DNA from: Silene conica
Taxonomy: Eukaryota > Streptophyta > Magnoliopsida > Caryophyllales > Caryophyllaceae
NCBI GenBank assembly: GCA_029255685.2
Contig: CM055315.2
Location: forward strand, 29,951,501-30,015,500
DNA: 64,000 bases
Direction of reading: 5' to 3'
Shown here one piece after another: positions 1-12,513 of the stretch. The notes beneath the pieces are model-generated. The model was not told the origin of the DNA. It ran no database searches and was given only the letters and a program-made list of their open reading frames with translations. Within the stretch, counting starts at the first letter, position 1. Each line of letters starts with the position of its first letter. The position numbers and the translations under genes are program-made.

Positions 1-475
1 TTCGAAATTACTCCCAACATATGGTTATCATAATAATCGTTGATACGATATATTAACAACATTTGTTATAACCATGAACCATTCATTATACTAATCTTGA
101 TATTTCTAAAATATCGTTTAATATTTGACAATTGACACATTTCAATTTCAAATATAAATCTTACTTTAAGATTCAACCTCTGATTTCTTGATATACGGTT
201 TTAAGAATATTGATCAATCCGTATCCTATACAATTAATCAATATATATATATTTAAGGGGTCTGTCCTATAGGTGTGACCTAAAGGGATCAACTGACCAC
301 CACCGTCATACGACAGTAATGTCAAACTCTAGTCAGCCAATCATTACCGATTAATGTTGGTCAGTTGACTAAATCAATATCGAATCGTCCCTTGCATATT
401 CTTTTCATAAGATTTATGACAATGATTTTTATCATTGTCGTGATCGCACTATTGTTGAGGACACATTTCCCAACA
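1..475 (-). repeat. Partial LTR of a copia (Angela-like) fossil
   Basis: Read on the minus strand this starts TGTTGGGAAATGTGTCC at 475 and is preceded by the polypurine tract CAAGTGGGAGAT, so it is a 3' LTR whose far end lies outside the window. Positions 240-475 match, inverted, the start of the LTR at 9378, including the block that reads TCACACCTATAGGA near its end. That block recurs in every copia LTR of this window. Confidence 0.7.
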
Positions 476-2659
476 ATCTCCCACTTGTCCTCGACAAGTG
501 TGCGTCACCAATTCTCTTGTCCTATTACGTCATCTCCCACTCAATGCAAGGTGTCTTCCAGGTCGTACTTGCATTTGATCATATCTTGAGCGGTTTTCTC
601 GATCTGGAGATTTAGCTGCTTTGACCGGAATTATCTACCATAGATACCTTCCGAGCGTGGCCACGCATTTTCAGTTAAACTTCTCCTCGAGTGGCCCTGA
701 GATTTAAGACAACCCCGACGAGGGACTGGACAATTCCTATCCTACTGTTCCCTTCGACTAACACAGTCCATCATGACCCAAAAGAAGCCCATTTGACCCC
801 CTTTAATGGTTGATCGTAGAGCTAAAATCAAAGTCAATCTGAGGCTGTGTCACCTTGGGCGAACAGTATCAAGTCAAAGAATCGACTTATGTGAATAATA
901 TAGTAGCTCTCGCCACGACCAGGCTAATTATAAAATTTCCAGAACTCTATAAGCGGTCACTAAATGCCCGACAAAGTGCCTCTTGCAGTCTGCCTATGTG
1001 ATCGACTAGTCATCCCATATGACTCTATGACATTTGAACTTGCCATCAATCGCCTCACATTGTAGTCGCTTCGAGACGTCACCTCATACAAGCGACTATG
1101 GGCTATACTAAGTTAATCCAATTCACTTTACGGGGTTCAAATTGTCTCTTACAACCCATTTGGATTTCACAAAGTATAAATTGTGAGTTAATATTAATAA
1201 TAATAATAACTCAAACGATAAGAGTGATTGTTATGTGCGAACAAACAATACGATATTGTTGCTCCACATAAACAATCTTTGATGATCATACATCAATTTG
1301 TATTAATGGTTTATTATGTGAATATACCCTATCTTCACATCTTTTAAACCTACAAATTTCGGTTTCCTTTTGACTCATATTATCTCGTATAATATGATCT
1401 TATTCAGGTACATTTCAAGTCTTTATACTCGACTCGAGTCTCCTTACTTTAAGGAAGCTCCCACTGTTTTCTTAAAACTCATGACATGTTATCCTCATGA
1501 ACATAGTCATATTGTACTAGAATTCATATTGTAGTTAACCTAGATTCGATCCATTAGTTCTCCTCGAGAAACTTATATCGAAGTAGGGCTTTATTTCAAC
1601 TTATGGCATTTTGATCAAGGTTATATGAATTAACATTTTCATATTTCGGATTCAAATCCAAACCTCGTTAACTGTTCGATGACGTTTCATTATCATATAA
1701 TAAACTCACTTATGATTTATGTTCTTAACATACATTGATTTAGAATTGAAAACCTTATATTCTTTAACCTTTAAAGAATCACCATTCTCTCTAAATGGTA
1801 GGTTTCGTTTTTCTTAATAACTTTTCTCCTACTGAATTTCGTATCACTATCTTATAGTTTAATAACTCCCACTTGCTTCATAGTGTTTCGGTAACATCTT
1901 CAAACGTCTTCTCAATTCTTAATGAACATTTCATTTTGATTTACTTCAAACATTTTCTCAACTCGCTATGAACATTTCATTTTTCATTTTCCTTCCCACG
2001 GAAAGAATCTTCTATTATCACGAGAACGGGAGATGATATTAAAGAGCCACAAATGACACAAGAAAATTGTTTTCTTATTGTCAAATAGAGTGTATATTTG
2101 TTCGGAATATACGAGGTCGGGATAAAATCCATCACTCTTTAGAGATGAGTATATAAGTGTTACTTTTTTTTAAAGTGATGAGAGATGATAAATCGTTATT
2201 TAAAAAATTATGATACCTCTTACTTACAAAGAGGTTGTTTAAAAGGTTGTTTCTAGTTTCAACTCTATGCAATGGCTATAGAAGTCATCTTAATCCGAAT
2301 TAGAATTCAAGTGTAATTATCTGGTAAATAACCTGGTATATTTACATGAAGAAGTTTGACCTCTTCAATGTAATTGACTTGAATAAAAAGATGTTTTCTA
2401 GGCTTACTTGGTGAAAAAAAGGTTTTGCACCAGTTTCAATGCTTCTATAAACTCGGATTATACTGGCAATTGTTGCATTTCATAATTGTCAATTTAATAG
2501 TAGGATATCAAAACCATCTTCCCGAATTTGATTCGTTCTAGAAGAAGAAGTGTGTTTGACACATTTAGAGGGTTTTTTGTAGATCCTTACAATCTTAAGA
2601 TTGTAGCAAACTTTTGAAGAAATCTTAAGAGAGCATCATGGAGTTGGAATGATTAATAG
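476..2659 (-). mobile_element. Internal 3' region of a minus-strand copia fossil, grading into unassigned degenerate sequence
   Basis: Positions 476 to about 1460 are an inverted, diverged copy of about 8340-9377, the non-coding stretch between pol and the 3' LTR. Shared landmarks include CCACTCGAGGAG and the polypurine tract next to the LTR. From about 1500 to 2659 I see no coding region and cannot place the border between this minus-strand copy and the plus-strand copy that follows. A broken fossil. Confidence 0.5.
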
Positions 2660-3142
2660 ATCTTATTATAAAAAATTTCTCAAGATGTTGAGGAATTATG
2701 TTTACACATAAAGTTTAGTGGGAGTATGGTGGTCTTATGAGTCTTTATATATTCTGTATATAAATCATTTGGAATGATGGAAGACTTAGGAGAATATTAA
2801 TACATCTTAATATATCCAGATTTATTAGATAAATCAAGGAGGGATATATGCGCTTTATTAGAAGTCTTATGTAGGTGAGATTCTTGACAAGTTCAAACAA
2901 GTTGAACTCATTAGAATTAATTCTAATTGCTTCCGTTGTCAGATTAATTCTATACGCTATGATGTATTATTGTCTTAACAATTCATATACTTTGAGTATT
3001 TTGAGTTTTTATTAATCAAAGTTAAGTGAAGGTCATTTAATATCCAAATTAGTTATTATTTAGTACTTGAGAAGAACTAAGTAAATAAAACTAAGTGTTT
3101 TGATATTTATAATTCATGTAAGGAATTAGATGAATGTTTGTT
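2660..3142 (+). pseudogene. Copia pol fossil, reverse transcriptase C-terminal part
   Basis: Weak but collinear similarity to the end of copia reverse transcriptase on the plus strand, around the position where the family has a K-D-L-G-E motif. It stops at the left end of CACTA-1 and the next pol domain follows right after the right end of CACTA-1, so one copia copy was split by that insertion. Heavily decayed. Confidence 0.45.
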
Positions 3143-3162
3143 CACTAGTAGAAAAACCCTCT

Positions 3163-3605
3163 ATAGCGGCGGTTGTAAATGGGCTTTTTACGGCGGTTCT
3201 TACAATTCTTGGGTACGCCGTTTATTTTGGCGTCGTTTAGCCTTTGCGGCGGTTGTGCAACCGCCGCTAAAAGTGATCTATTGTGGCGGTTTTTAAACAG
3301 AACCGCCGTATTAGGTTTATATAATACGACGGTTTTTAAACAGAACCGTCGTGTTAGGTTTATATAAAACGACGATTTTATACAGAACCGCCGTATTAGA
3401 TTTACATAAAACGACGGTTTATAAACAGAACCGCCGTGTTATGTTTATATAAAACGACGGTTTTTTAACAGAACCGTCTTGTTAGGTTTATATAAACCAA
3501 CAGTTTTTTAATACCCGGTTTATATAAAACGACGTTTTTTAAACACAACCGCCGTTTTAGGTTTACATAAGACGACGGTTTTTAAACACAACCGTTGTTT
3601 TAACT
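3163..3605. repeat. CACTA-1 left subterminal repeats (ACGGCGGTT/AACCGCCGT)
   Basis: About seven copies, roughly 60 bp apart, of an inverted pair such as ACGACGGTT...AACCGTCGT. Both arms drift together (CGGCGG with CCGCCG, CGACGG with CCGTCG), so each unit stays a hairpin. In CACTA elements such subterminal motifs bind the element-encoded TnpA-type protein; that role here is inferred from the family. Confidence 0.8.
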
Positions 3606-4372
3606 CATTTAATTATTTCAGTAGTTTCGAACGGATCCACATTTATATTTTTTAAAAATAATAATTTTCAACAGAAATTTCATTAGCACCTCCCCTTAAT
3701 TTTTTAATGAACAAATAATATATACACAAGAATGCAACGGGCTAGCAAAAACCTTACATATTGTCAGTGTTCAAAATTATACATCGAGGGGTATAAAAAA
3801 TCACAATATCTAGAATTAAACAATTACAAGATATGTATTCACCCTACAAGTACACCCAACTAGCAAACAAAAAACAAGAATCCGCCAAAAATAATCATGG
3901 GAACACCGGCCAATAGTCGATAGAATAGTTGGTCTATAGGCAACAACCTCAACCTGCATCAAAGTACAACAATAATGTAAGAAGCACTACATTAGTAACG
4001 ACTTGATAATTAGTTCCATGGTTTTACCATTGTGCACTATTACACATTTACACAACATCTATTGTGAGATTGATGCTGAAACTAAAGAACACATCTATGG
4101 TTCTACCACAGGTAGATAGTCTCGCTGCTGCCCGTTTACACATGCTCTTACACTCATGTAATCCTATTGCTTTCTCCCATACAAAATACAAAGGTGTGCA
4201 TCCAAATCCAAATGTTATAAACTGCATTTTTCACAAGTAAATTAATTATTATTATTATTACTATTATAAGCAAGGGTTTAATTTTATTTATGGAGTACTG
4301 CTCTATTATTTTGATCATTAATTTCATTCCCATCCATCCAACAGAGCTAGTGCCTAGAGGTACTGTACGTGC

Positions 4373-4588
4373 CTGGTGAATGAGCATGAGGATGACGGAC
4401 ATGTCCCGGAAAGGGGAGCGAGGCAGAAGAGCAAAAGCGTTGGAATGATCAAGAAGTAAGTTTCCAAAAGCCCCGTATACTGCTGACTGTTGAAGTTGGG
4501 GGAAGGGTGAGTGTAAGGACATAAAGTGTTGCCAGTAGATATATGGCCTTGAACTTCTACGGCTTCCATATTACATGCATTATCTCAC
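4373..4588 (-). pseudogene. AUX1/LAX: Captured exon of an AUX1/LAX auxin influx carrier
   Basis: Minus strand. Translated segments match the auxin permease family: EIMHVIWKP, KFKAIYLLATLYVLTLTLP, then AVYGAFGNLLLDHSNAF and VILMLIHQ in order. In plants these code for adjacent membrane helices of the proton-driven auxin importer. The piece looks like one exon: TTCAG precedes it, and it ends at the conserved LIHQ position, followed by GC rather than GT. It cannot encode protein as it stands: the Gln codon after WKP is TAG, and the frame shifts by one base between the LTLP and AVYGAF parts. It lies inside CACTA-1, so it is transduplicated host sequence rather than a resident gene. Confidence 0.85.
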
Positions 4589-5145
4589 TGAACCAACATA
4601 TATAATTAATTCAAACGAATGATTAGTTTTATTCTAACTGGCAACTGAATGTGATAATTTATTTGTTATCAGCTGAGTTCATACACTTCGTAGTATAAAT
4701 AAATCTTTATTTCTTTGAAATTATGTACAACAGCTAAATAATGTGTAGCCATTTTTTTAGGACATGGGCATGCAATCATGTTGCACTACCATCAATTTTT
4801 TGAGGAATGTTGTGTTAAGCAAATTAACACAACAAAATAATTATCTATTTTCTCATTTTTACTTTCTTTTCTCACAGCCGATTAAAATACCATATATTTT
4901 GTTTCATCCATAGCATTGTGATGAACAATTCAACATCAATAAGAATAACGCGTCCCTTGTAAAGTTCAACAATCTCAAGTTGCAAGCTGAACACAATTGT
5001 AAGAAAATGTTACCAAGTTCAATGCAAATTTCATGTTTTACGCTTTGGGCTATCAGAATAATTACTAAAAAGGGTGTCAATTTGAGTATCAATATGCATT
5101 AAGAAAATAACTGCTGCAAGATGCATGTTTGACAATTACACTAAC

Positions 5146-5239
5146 CTGAATTAGTGAAATCTTGTTCAATGTTGGAGGAGTGAAATAATGGAGAGAAAAT
5201 TGTTCCTGGGTCAGTGTCTATGGTACCCTCGTTACGTTC
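5146..5239 (-). other. Exon-like segment inside CACTA-1, product not recognised
   Basis: On the minus strand a 94-nt stretch, open in one frame (contains TDPGTIFSPLFHSS), lies between TTCTCATAG and GTTAGTG, a good acceptor and a usable donor. It is probably another captured host exon. I do not recognise the protein. Confidence 0.35.
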
Positions 5240-7784
5240 CTATGAGAATTCATGAAGTTATAAACAGTCAAAAGTCGGTCAATAAACAATAATGATTACA
5301 ATAATAACCTGAAGTACTCCTTAGATATGAGTATGATTGTGCCTAACAATTAAACATCCATTGTAAGATCTATTCTCCTTGAAAATCTATTTAAATAATA
5401 TAACAAAAACTTTCTCATCACAAAAGTTTTCTCAGAGGCACCATAATTCTCGAGATGTATGTTGATTACCCAGCAAATTATCTTTTAGAGATCAAAAAAT
5501 CACACACCTAAAAGTCTAAAACATACTAAACTGATATGTTGTTTTCTTATTAACTATGATAACCATACACTGGCAGTAAATCAGTATATGATCGGACAGA
5601 GCAAATCGTTGTGCAAAATTGGATGAATCACAAAAAGTCTGCCAACAAAATGCAGGCGATAGTTTATCTCTTCTCAGGTACAAATGCATAGCACTTAAAA
5701 ATCTGAGAGGAGGCACAGAAAATTAATAAATAGATGAGCATAAAAGAGGATGCATCATCAAGAACTAAGCTACAAAGTAAAGTCAAATATATCAATCAAA
5801 ATACGGAGTATGTATGTATGAATGTATCTAATCCAACTTTGATGCATATAACTGTTAATTTGCAGGCATAAACTTGTCCCACATAATGACATACTCTTTA
5901 TACATACTAGCTAGCTAGTTGAAATTGAGTTTTAGTGAGCTGACACCTTACAACCAGGGTACGTAGCAAGCAAAGTAAACGGTTTACCATGATACATTTA
6001 TAAATGACTCAAATATTATGGTGATAAAGCGTCAATTTCGACACTGTTTTAATAAAGTAGTGTCAACTATCAACAGTTAACAGTGTCATTTTAATGCAAT
6101 TAATTTTACTGCTCCCTATTTATAGGTACATTAGCGTTGATAGTATCAACAGATTTAATTGAAAAAATTTGGTACTACTTTATCGTATAGTTTTATTGCA
6201 TGACATCAGTATAATGTAGCAAGCATATCGTAATCAGTATCGAATTTGAGTCTTTTAATTTATACTCAGTACTTGGTAATAGGTGGACCACAGTTATGAG
6301 TAGTTAAAGCGAGAACCAAAGGGTAGAAAGTAGAAACACAGAAGAAGAAAGAGGTCTTCACGGTAATACAGATAGAAGATAAGCACATTGAAATATGGTT
6401 CCTCAATAACTAATGCCCGACTCAACAAAAAGCAAGACAACAGATAAAACACAGCTATTGAATCCACAGTGCCTGATCTATGGACCATCATGACATGTGA
6501 TCTAAATGCGTAGTTTACCTATTCCCCTTCTTTGAACCAGATAGATACACCATCTTTGGAATTTCCACCTGCTATTTGGAAATAATAAAAAGCCCACATT
6601 TTTATTAATGTATCCGATGTACATTGTAAACCAGTTATAGCCATATCACAAGTACTAAAGCAAGATTAGAAACCAACAAACTAGTGCTCAAAAATGAAGG
6701 TTGCAACGCAGAATACAATACTTAAACTCGTAAAGAGCCTAACCTTCCGAGTCCGCTTTCGCTTTCTCATTAGGATTAATTAAGCCTCTTCGTACAGACC
6801 AGCTATCTCATCTTCCGCCTTCTATATTAAAACACCAAAATGATCAGCAAAAACGCCATGAACCCCTGCAGAAAAATCATGATCGATAACGAGCTCATCT
6901 CTCTATCTCTATGCTAAAAACACAACATTAAAATTATCTAAATTAAAATTTCTTACTACTGACGTTATAATATCACAATTAAAAACAATACGTATTAATT
7001 TACTTGACACATTAAATTGAAATCAACCTTTAATCAACATGCTAACATTGAAAACAAATACTCCAACTTTAATTCAAACATTCAAATAAACGATTACAAT
7101 GTTACAATCAATTCAACTTTAATTGAAAATGAAACAAATACTAAAAAGGAAAAATAAAACAAATCATACGATTGAGAGAGACAAAATTACCTTGATTCAG
7201 TTGATTGAAAGACGATTAGTACAGGATTGTCTGAAAATTAGGGTTAATTTGAGGGATTTGTGTGTGTTCGTTCGTTGTCTAGGGTTAAAGGAATAGGAGT
7301 AGTGTGTAAAGGAGATTTTGCGATTTCCAATCACAAATCCGTCTATTATGTTTCCATTTAGGGATTCATGAGAAATACAGAAAGACTATTAACTAATTCT
7401 TTAAAAATATTTCACAAATATAATCAGTAGAACTAGGGTTTGGGAAATTGGGCGAAAATAGAAATTCCAAAACTGAATTGGGTTTTGAAACTTACCAGAG
7501 GACAACGATAACGAAAAAAACTCAGGAGGGAGAAGAGTGACTGAGAAAAAGAAGACGAAGGAGGGAGAAATGAGTGACTGAGAAAGAGAAGACCAATCAA
7601 GGAGAAAGACGAAGGACATCGATGAACAAAACGAAAAGACTCAGTACTGAATGTTTATGATTATTTGAGCGGTGAGTTTGTTTTTTCGTGAGTTTTTATT
7701 TTATTATCGTGAATCACTATTCTTAGATAGATTAATGAATTTTAATTAATAAATAAGAATTTGGGATGTATTATATGAGTGGTA
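5240..7784. other. CACTA-1 interior, no gene recognised
   Basis: AT-rich sequence with only short, unsupported ORFs. Around 7190-7640 the minus strand has a CAATCAAGG-like splice-donor context and GGGTTAA tracts that could be an old 5' leader, but I see no exon that supports a gene. Confidence 0.3.
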
Positions 7785-8075
7785 TTGACATCGGTTCTAG
7801 TTAAAACCGCCACAAAAACATCTAACGGCGGTTCTTTAATACAAAAGTGTTATCAAGTATTATTAGCTTTAACGTCGTTATTAACGACGGTTGTTAATAC
7901 AACTGTCGTAATTGACTTATAGCGGCGTTTCTTATCTAAAACCGCCGTAAATATCTACTTCTTTTACGGCGGTTCTTAATTTAAACCGCCGCAATAGACC
8001 TCCTACACCTTAAAAAATTCCCTCCCGCCAATTTTTTTGTCTTTTCGCGACGGTTCTATTAGAACCACCGCAATA
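7785..8075. repeat. CACTA-1 right subterminal repeats
   Basis: Inverted copies of the left-end motif, for example ACGGCGGTTCTTAATTTAAACCGCCG and GCGACGGTTCTATTAGAACC, up to about 20 bp from the right terminus. Together with the left block they define both transposon ends. Confidence 0.75.
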
Positions 8076-8111
8076 AAGGCGTCGTGGTAGGGGTATTTTC
8101 TACTAGTGGTT

Positions 8112-9377
8112 GTTGTTTATGTAAAAGATACATTAAACACCATCCTTTAAAACATATAGGGATTGTTTGAAATCCCGTATTGGCTATGAGGAGTTGATCT
8201 GCTGGAAGAGTTTCAGGCAGTCATACATTGCGGATTTTACAACGGAAATTAAGTACTTCATAACATTCGATGTTGCGATACGAAGTAGCTTGGATTTGAC
8301 AATAATGCAAGGACTAGTAGTAGCTCATGCAGTCGCATATCCTATCATGATATACTGTGAAAATAGTGGGAGCTATCTTCGAGGTAGGGGTGTCATAGTC
8401 TAGAGTTAAGTCTAGACATGTACTTAATTAAGTTACATGTGATTTCAGTTATGTGAAACAATGGGAAATAGCAATTGTTGGTTTGATAAAATGAGGTGTC
8501 ATTGATTTTAAACCAAAGTTTTGTTGAAGGCTAAACATGATAGTCATGTCGTTTCAATGTGATCGAAATAGGGCAATTGAATTGCTGCAGATTATATGAT
8601 GTGTAATAATCTGATAGTGTATCAATTTTTACATATATGATAATATCATTTATCGTTTGAGTTTTTCCAACTCTTATATATTCAGGGCTAACTGGATATT
8701 AGTTATACTTTGTTTTTATCCAAATAGATTGTAGTGACAATGTCGAACCCTATTAAGTGAACTGGATTAACATTGTATAGTGTCCCTAGTTACTTAATGA
8801 GGTGACGTCTCGGAGTGACTAGATTGTAAGGCGATAGATGACGAGTTCGACTGTCATATGACCATAGATATGGTTGGTCGATTACATAGGCAGAATGTAG
8901 AGACATTTTGTCGGACAGTGACCATTTATAGAGTCCTTTATGTTGCCTGGTCGTGGCGAGGATTTCAATTATTCCTTCGAGTCAATTCTTTAGACTTGCG
9001 ACTATTTGTCTAAGTTGGTATGGTTTTCCGGTGGCTTTGGTTTTTGTCCAAGGTCGCGCCGTAAAAGGAGGCTGATGGACATTTACTGGGTCATTGTGAT
9101 CTGTATCGAACGAAGAAAATAGGTCAATAGAATTGTCCATCCATGTCATTATATATATCTCAAGGCCACTCGAGGAGAGGTGACTGGAAATGCGTGGCCA
9201 CGCTCGGATGTGATCTATAGTAGATTATCCGGTCAGACAGTCATTCTCCAGATCGAGGAAACCACTTTATGATATGATCACGTGCAAGAACGACCTGAAA
9301 GACCTCTTGCATTGAGTGGGAGATAATATTGGACAAGAGAATTGGTAGCGCACACTTGTGTCGGACAAGTGGGAGAT
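8112..9377 (+). pseudogene. Copia pol fossil, RNase H part and 3' non-coding region
   Basis: Between about 8170 and 8400 the plus strand resembles copia RNase H: SYIADFTTE corresponds to the family QSTIADSTTEAEY block and IMIYCENSG to IYCDNSGA. From about 8400 to 9377 is a long 3' non-coding region holding CCACTCGAGGAG, and it ends with the polypurine tract AAGTGGGAGAT just before the LTR. The same 3' region is recognisable before the LTR of the Angela-like element at 58231. Broken, old. Confidence 0.65.
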
Positions 9378-10095
9378 TGTTGGAGTAGTGTCCTCCACAA
9401 TAATGCTTCTACATAATAAATCTCGTACAAGGAATATAAGGGATTTATATTTTATATGTTTGTCAGCTGGTCAACGTTAATCGGTAATGATTGGCTGACT
9501 AGAGTTTGACATTACTATCGTATGACGGCGGTGACCAGTTGATCCCTTTAAGTCACACCTATAGGATGATGCCCAAATGGAAAAATTAATTATTTGTATA
9601 AGATACAAGTTAATTAATTCCTTGTTTAGGTTGACTTTTATTAGTAAGTGAATTTAATGTTTGATGAAGAGTAAGGTACTCGGGCCACAAGATTTTATTA
9701 TTCAGTTATATGATAATTGAATAATAAATGTAATACGATATTTAGTAAATAATAGTTAATTTACTAAATATATACGTAGTTTGTATTATTTATGAGGTGG
9801 AGGTAATTAGCGAATTAATGTTACAAGAAGTTGTAAAATTAGCTAAACGGGTTTTATAAGATTCATTTTATGTTGAAAATGATAAAATGACACTTAAATG
9901 TTAAGTGTATTTTATTTAATATTTTGTATTATTTAAGTGTTAAATAATCAGATAAATATTTTTATTAAATAAGATAATAAAATAAACGACTTATAAGCAT
10001 TTGAAGGACAAATGTCGAAAGACGAAATAAGACCCGGAATATTATATGTAAACCTAGAATATGGAGATAATGTGACCATAATAGGTCTTTGTCTT

Positions 10096-10855
10096 CACTA
10101 GTACAAAAAGTGCTATTGACATCGCCACTATAACATCGGTTTTTACTAAAACTGATGTAATTGATCTATTTTTTGTGGAATACATCGCTTTGAAATCAAA
10201 AGCGATGTTAATTATATAATTTTACATCGCTTCAAAATCAAAATCGATGTTAACTATATGATTTTACATTGATTTGTTATAAAACCGATGTTAATGATAA
10301 TTAATTGCATCATTTTAAGTAAACTGATGTTTAGCAATTAAGATAGTTTTTGTTTTTTACATCGCTTTGAAATCAAAACCGATGTTTATTATATTATTTT
10401 TACATCGATTTGTTATAAAACCGATGTTAATTATATTATTTTTACATCGATTTGTTATAAAACCGATGTTAATGAGAATTAATTGCATCGGTTTAAGTAA
10501 ACCGATGTTTAGCAATTAAGTTATTTTTGTTATTTACATCGCTTCGAAATCAAAACCGATGTTACACTAGTAGAAAAAGTGTTATTGACATCGCAGGTGT
10601 AACATCATTTTGTACTAAAAACGATGTAATTGATCTAACTTTTGCTAATTACATCGTTTATATTAAAAACGATGTTAATTATTTAATTATTTATTATTTA
10701 CATCGGTTCTTAACCTCGGTTGTTATAAAACCGACGTTAATTTTTAAGTTGCATCGGTTTTAATAAAACCGATTTTAAGCTATTTAGATGATATATACAA
10801 TACATCGTTTCGTTCCCGACTATTAAAGCGATGCAACCGAATTTCTAAAAAAAAA
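10096..10855. repeat. CACTA-2 left subterminal repeats, with a second internal left terminus
   Basis: Units of about 41 bp alternate TACATCGNTTT...AAANCGATGTTAAT. At 10565 a second CACTAGTAGAAAAAGTGTTATTGACATCGC begins; it resembles the terminus at 10096 over about 120 bp. Only the outer terminus has the CTT duplication that matches the right end. Confidence 0.8.
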
Positions 10856-10870
10856 AAAAGAAAAAAAGGA

Positions 10871-11100
10871 AAACAATAACGCAGACTCCAGTTTCCCTAA
10901 CAACAGGAAACTCTCAATTAGAAAACGCAGAACCCCAATAAGATTTCGTCACGCCGTTCACCCTTCGCCGCTCATCGTTCGCCGCCTTCTCCGCCGTCGC
11001 CGCCATTGAAACTTCGCCGCCGTTAACTTTCACCAGGCGCCCTCCTCTTCAAACCATTGTTTCAGTTTCCTCAGGCTAAGGTTTGTGTTTTTTACTTAAT
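10871..11100 (+). other. GCC-rich leader-like segment in CACTA-2
   Basis: Cytosine- and GCC-rich sequence (CGCCGCCTTCTCCGCC and similar) follows the left subterminal repeats and ends near a possible donor. It looks like a plant 5' untranslated region, either the element's own or captured. No open frame is convincing. Confidence 0.3.
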
Positions 11101-11240
11101 TAAATAATTCTTCAATTTTGGTGTTCGTATCAGTTTGCTTTTAGGGATTAAATAGTTATTGTCATGTTAGGGTTCAATTAATATTTAGGGTTAGGGATTT
11201 CACTTTAATTTCAATTAATTACGAGATTATTTCAATTTAG

Positions 11241-11360
11241 GGATATTGATTCAGCTGAATCAATCGTGAACCTTAAGACTGCTCCTCCATATTTAGAGTT
11301 CAATTGCCATGTTCGTAATGTGCAGCTTACTCCTGAAACTGCTGCTACTCTAAGTTCAGG
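11241..11360 (+). other. Exon-like segment, product not recognised
   Basis: An open stretch reading ESIVNLKTAPPYLEFNCHV and on to ETAATLSS lies between TTTCAATTTAG and the donor-like GTAATTAATC. Its last bases and the following intron (11339-11456) are duplicated at 12398-12513. I do not recognise the protein. Confidence 0.4.
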
Positions 11361-12513
11361 TAATTAATCAAAGTTCATATCTTTATATGTTTAATTGATT
11401 TTATTTGCTAAGTTTGATGATGGGTTTGCAGTCTTTCTGTTAATTATTGAGTTTATTTTCTGGAATTTGATTAATTTGTTGTTTGTATAATTAGGATGTA
11501 AAATTTTGATTAATCTGTGTAATTTTGGACACTGATAAAGATTAATTACAACCCGCTCGACTAGATAGGCGAGTGCTTCTAGTTAAGTTAAGATTCGACT
11601 TGGAAAAGAAAACCTTATACACTCTGTACTAGCAGCAGCTATATAAACGAGTCTTTCATAAACTGGAAACCTTTCTAGTGCCTAATGCATAAGATGAATA
11701 ATACAATTATCATACAGCTGCTTTGAAATTAAAAATTCTTATCTTCAATAGTGTGTGAAAAAAGATGCATACATGGGAAGAAGCACTATAACAAATAATG
11801 CGTAAACGTGCCTGTATCAACACAAACATTCATTTTCGTCAACGCAAACATCCTTTTGCTCCCTTCTACCTTTTCTCTTGCACTGTCAGACCATGCATTC
11901 ATGGTTTTCTGTTTGAATATTTCTGTCTCGGAGTAATTAAGAAGTATTTAATGTGCATTGACAGAGAATTGGTGATTGGCTTGCTGCTAATTTTAAAAGT
12001 AATGAAGGCATTGACCTTCTGAAGGACAAGCAAGCCCTTCAGCGTCTTACAGAGACTACAGACTACTGAGAGAGCCAAGATGGAGCTGTTATCTCTAACG
12101 TAGGCAAACATAAAGTTTGTTATCTGTCACTATAGTTGCTTTTAAGCTAGTGTTGTACAATATTTGCATCAACCTGGCTTATTAAATCACGTGTCTCTCT
12201 AGTTTGCCTTTCATTATGGCAACTGTTGATGGCCCCAAGCACATTGAGACCACCTTGACGAGAGCAAAGTTTCAGGAGCTGTGCTCTAACCTTCTTGACA
12301 GGTAATTAACCCTTCTGCTTGATTTCCTGATCTTAGATTTTGGTCTTTATATCTTCTTGACAGGAGTTGTGTTCTAACCTTCTTGGCAGGTAATTAACTA
12401 CTGCTACTCTAAGCTCAGGTAATTAATCAAAGTTCATATCTTTATATCTTTAATTGATTTTATTTGCTAAGTGTGATGATGGGTTTGCAGTTTTTCTGTT
12501 AATTATTAAGTTT
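11339..12513 (+). repeat. Direct duplication inside CACTA-2
   Basis: The segment 11339-11456 (CTGCTACTCTAAG...TTAATTATT) recurs at 12398-12513 with about six differences. A shorter one, AGGAGCTGTGCTCTAACC..., recurs at 12362-12398. Together they show local patchwork copying during or after gene capture. Confidence 0.75.
11965..12301 (+). pseudogene. HSP70: Captured fragment of chloroplast (stromal) HSP70
   Basis: Two exon pieces with an intron between. The first (11965-12099) reads [20 protein letters not shown], then [11 protein letters not shown], then ERAKMEL. The second (12203-12301, after TCTCTCTAG) reads [20 protein letters not shown] followed by [13 protein letters not shown] and ends at a GTAATT donor. 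[12 protein letters not shown] is the plastid form of the chaperone ATPase-to-substrate-domain junction; mitochondrial and cytosolic paralogs differ. Function in the parent gene: ATP-driven folding and import of stromal proteins. An 8-bp partial repeat (ACAGACTAC context near 12055) shifts the frame in the first piece, and the chaperone is otherwise absent, so it is a fragment. The end of the second exon is repeated with changes at 12362-12398. Confidence 0.85.

Larger units (their letters stand above)
3143..8108. mobile_element. CACTA-1: CACTA (En/Spm) DNA transposon, non-autonomous
   Basis: Starts CACTAGTAGAAAAA and ends in the inverted form TTTTCTACTAGTG, the classic plant CACTA terminus. 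It is flanked by the 3-bp duplication GTT (3140-3142 and 8109-8111), the length expected for the family. Both ends carry subterminal repeats built on ACGGCGGTT and its complement. I find no transposase (TnpD/TNP2) or Ulp1-type protease, so it probably moved with help from another element. It has captured at least one host exon (AUX1/LAX, minus strand) and contains other exon-like pieces. It sits inside a copia fossil, so it is younger than that copy. Confidence 0.9.
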
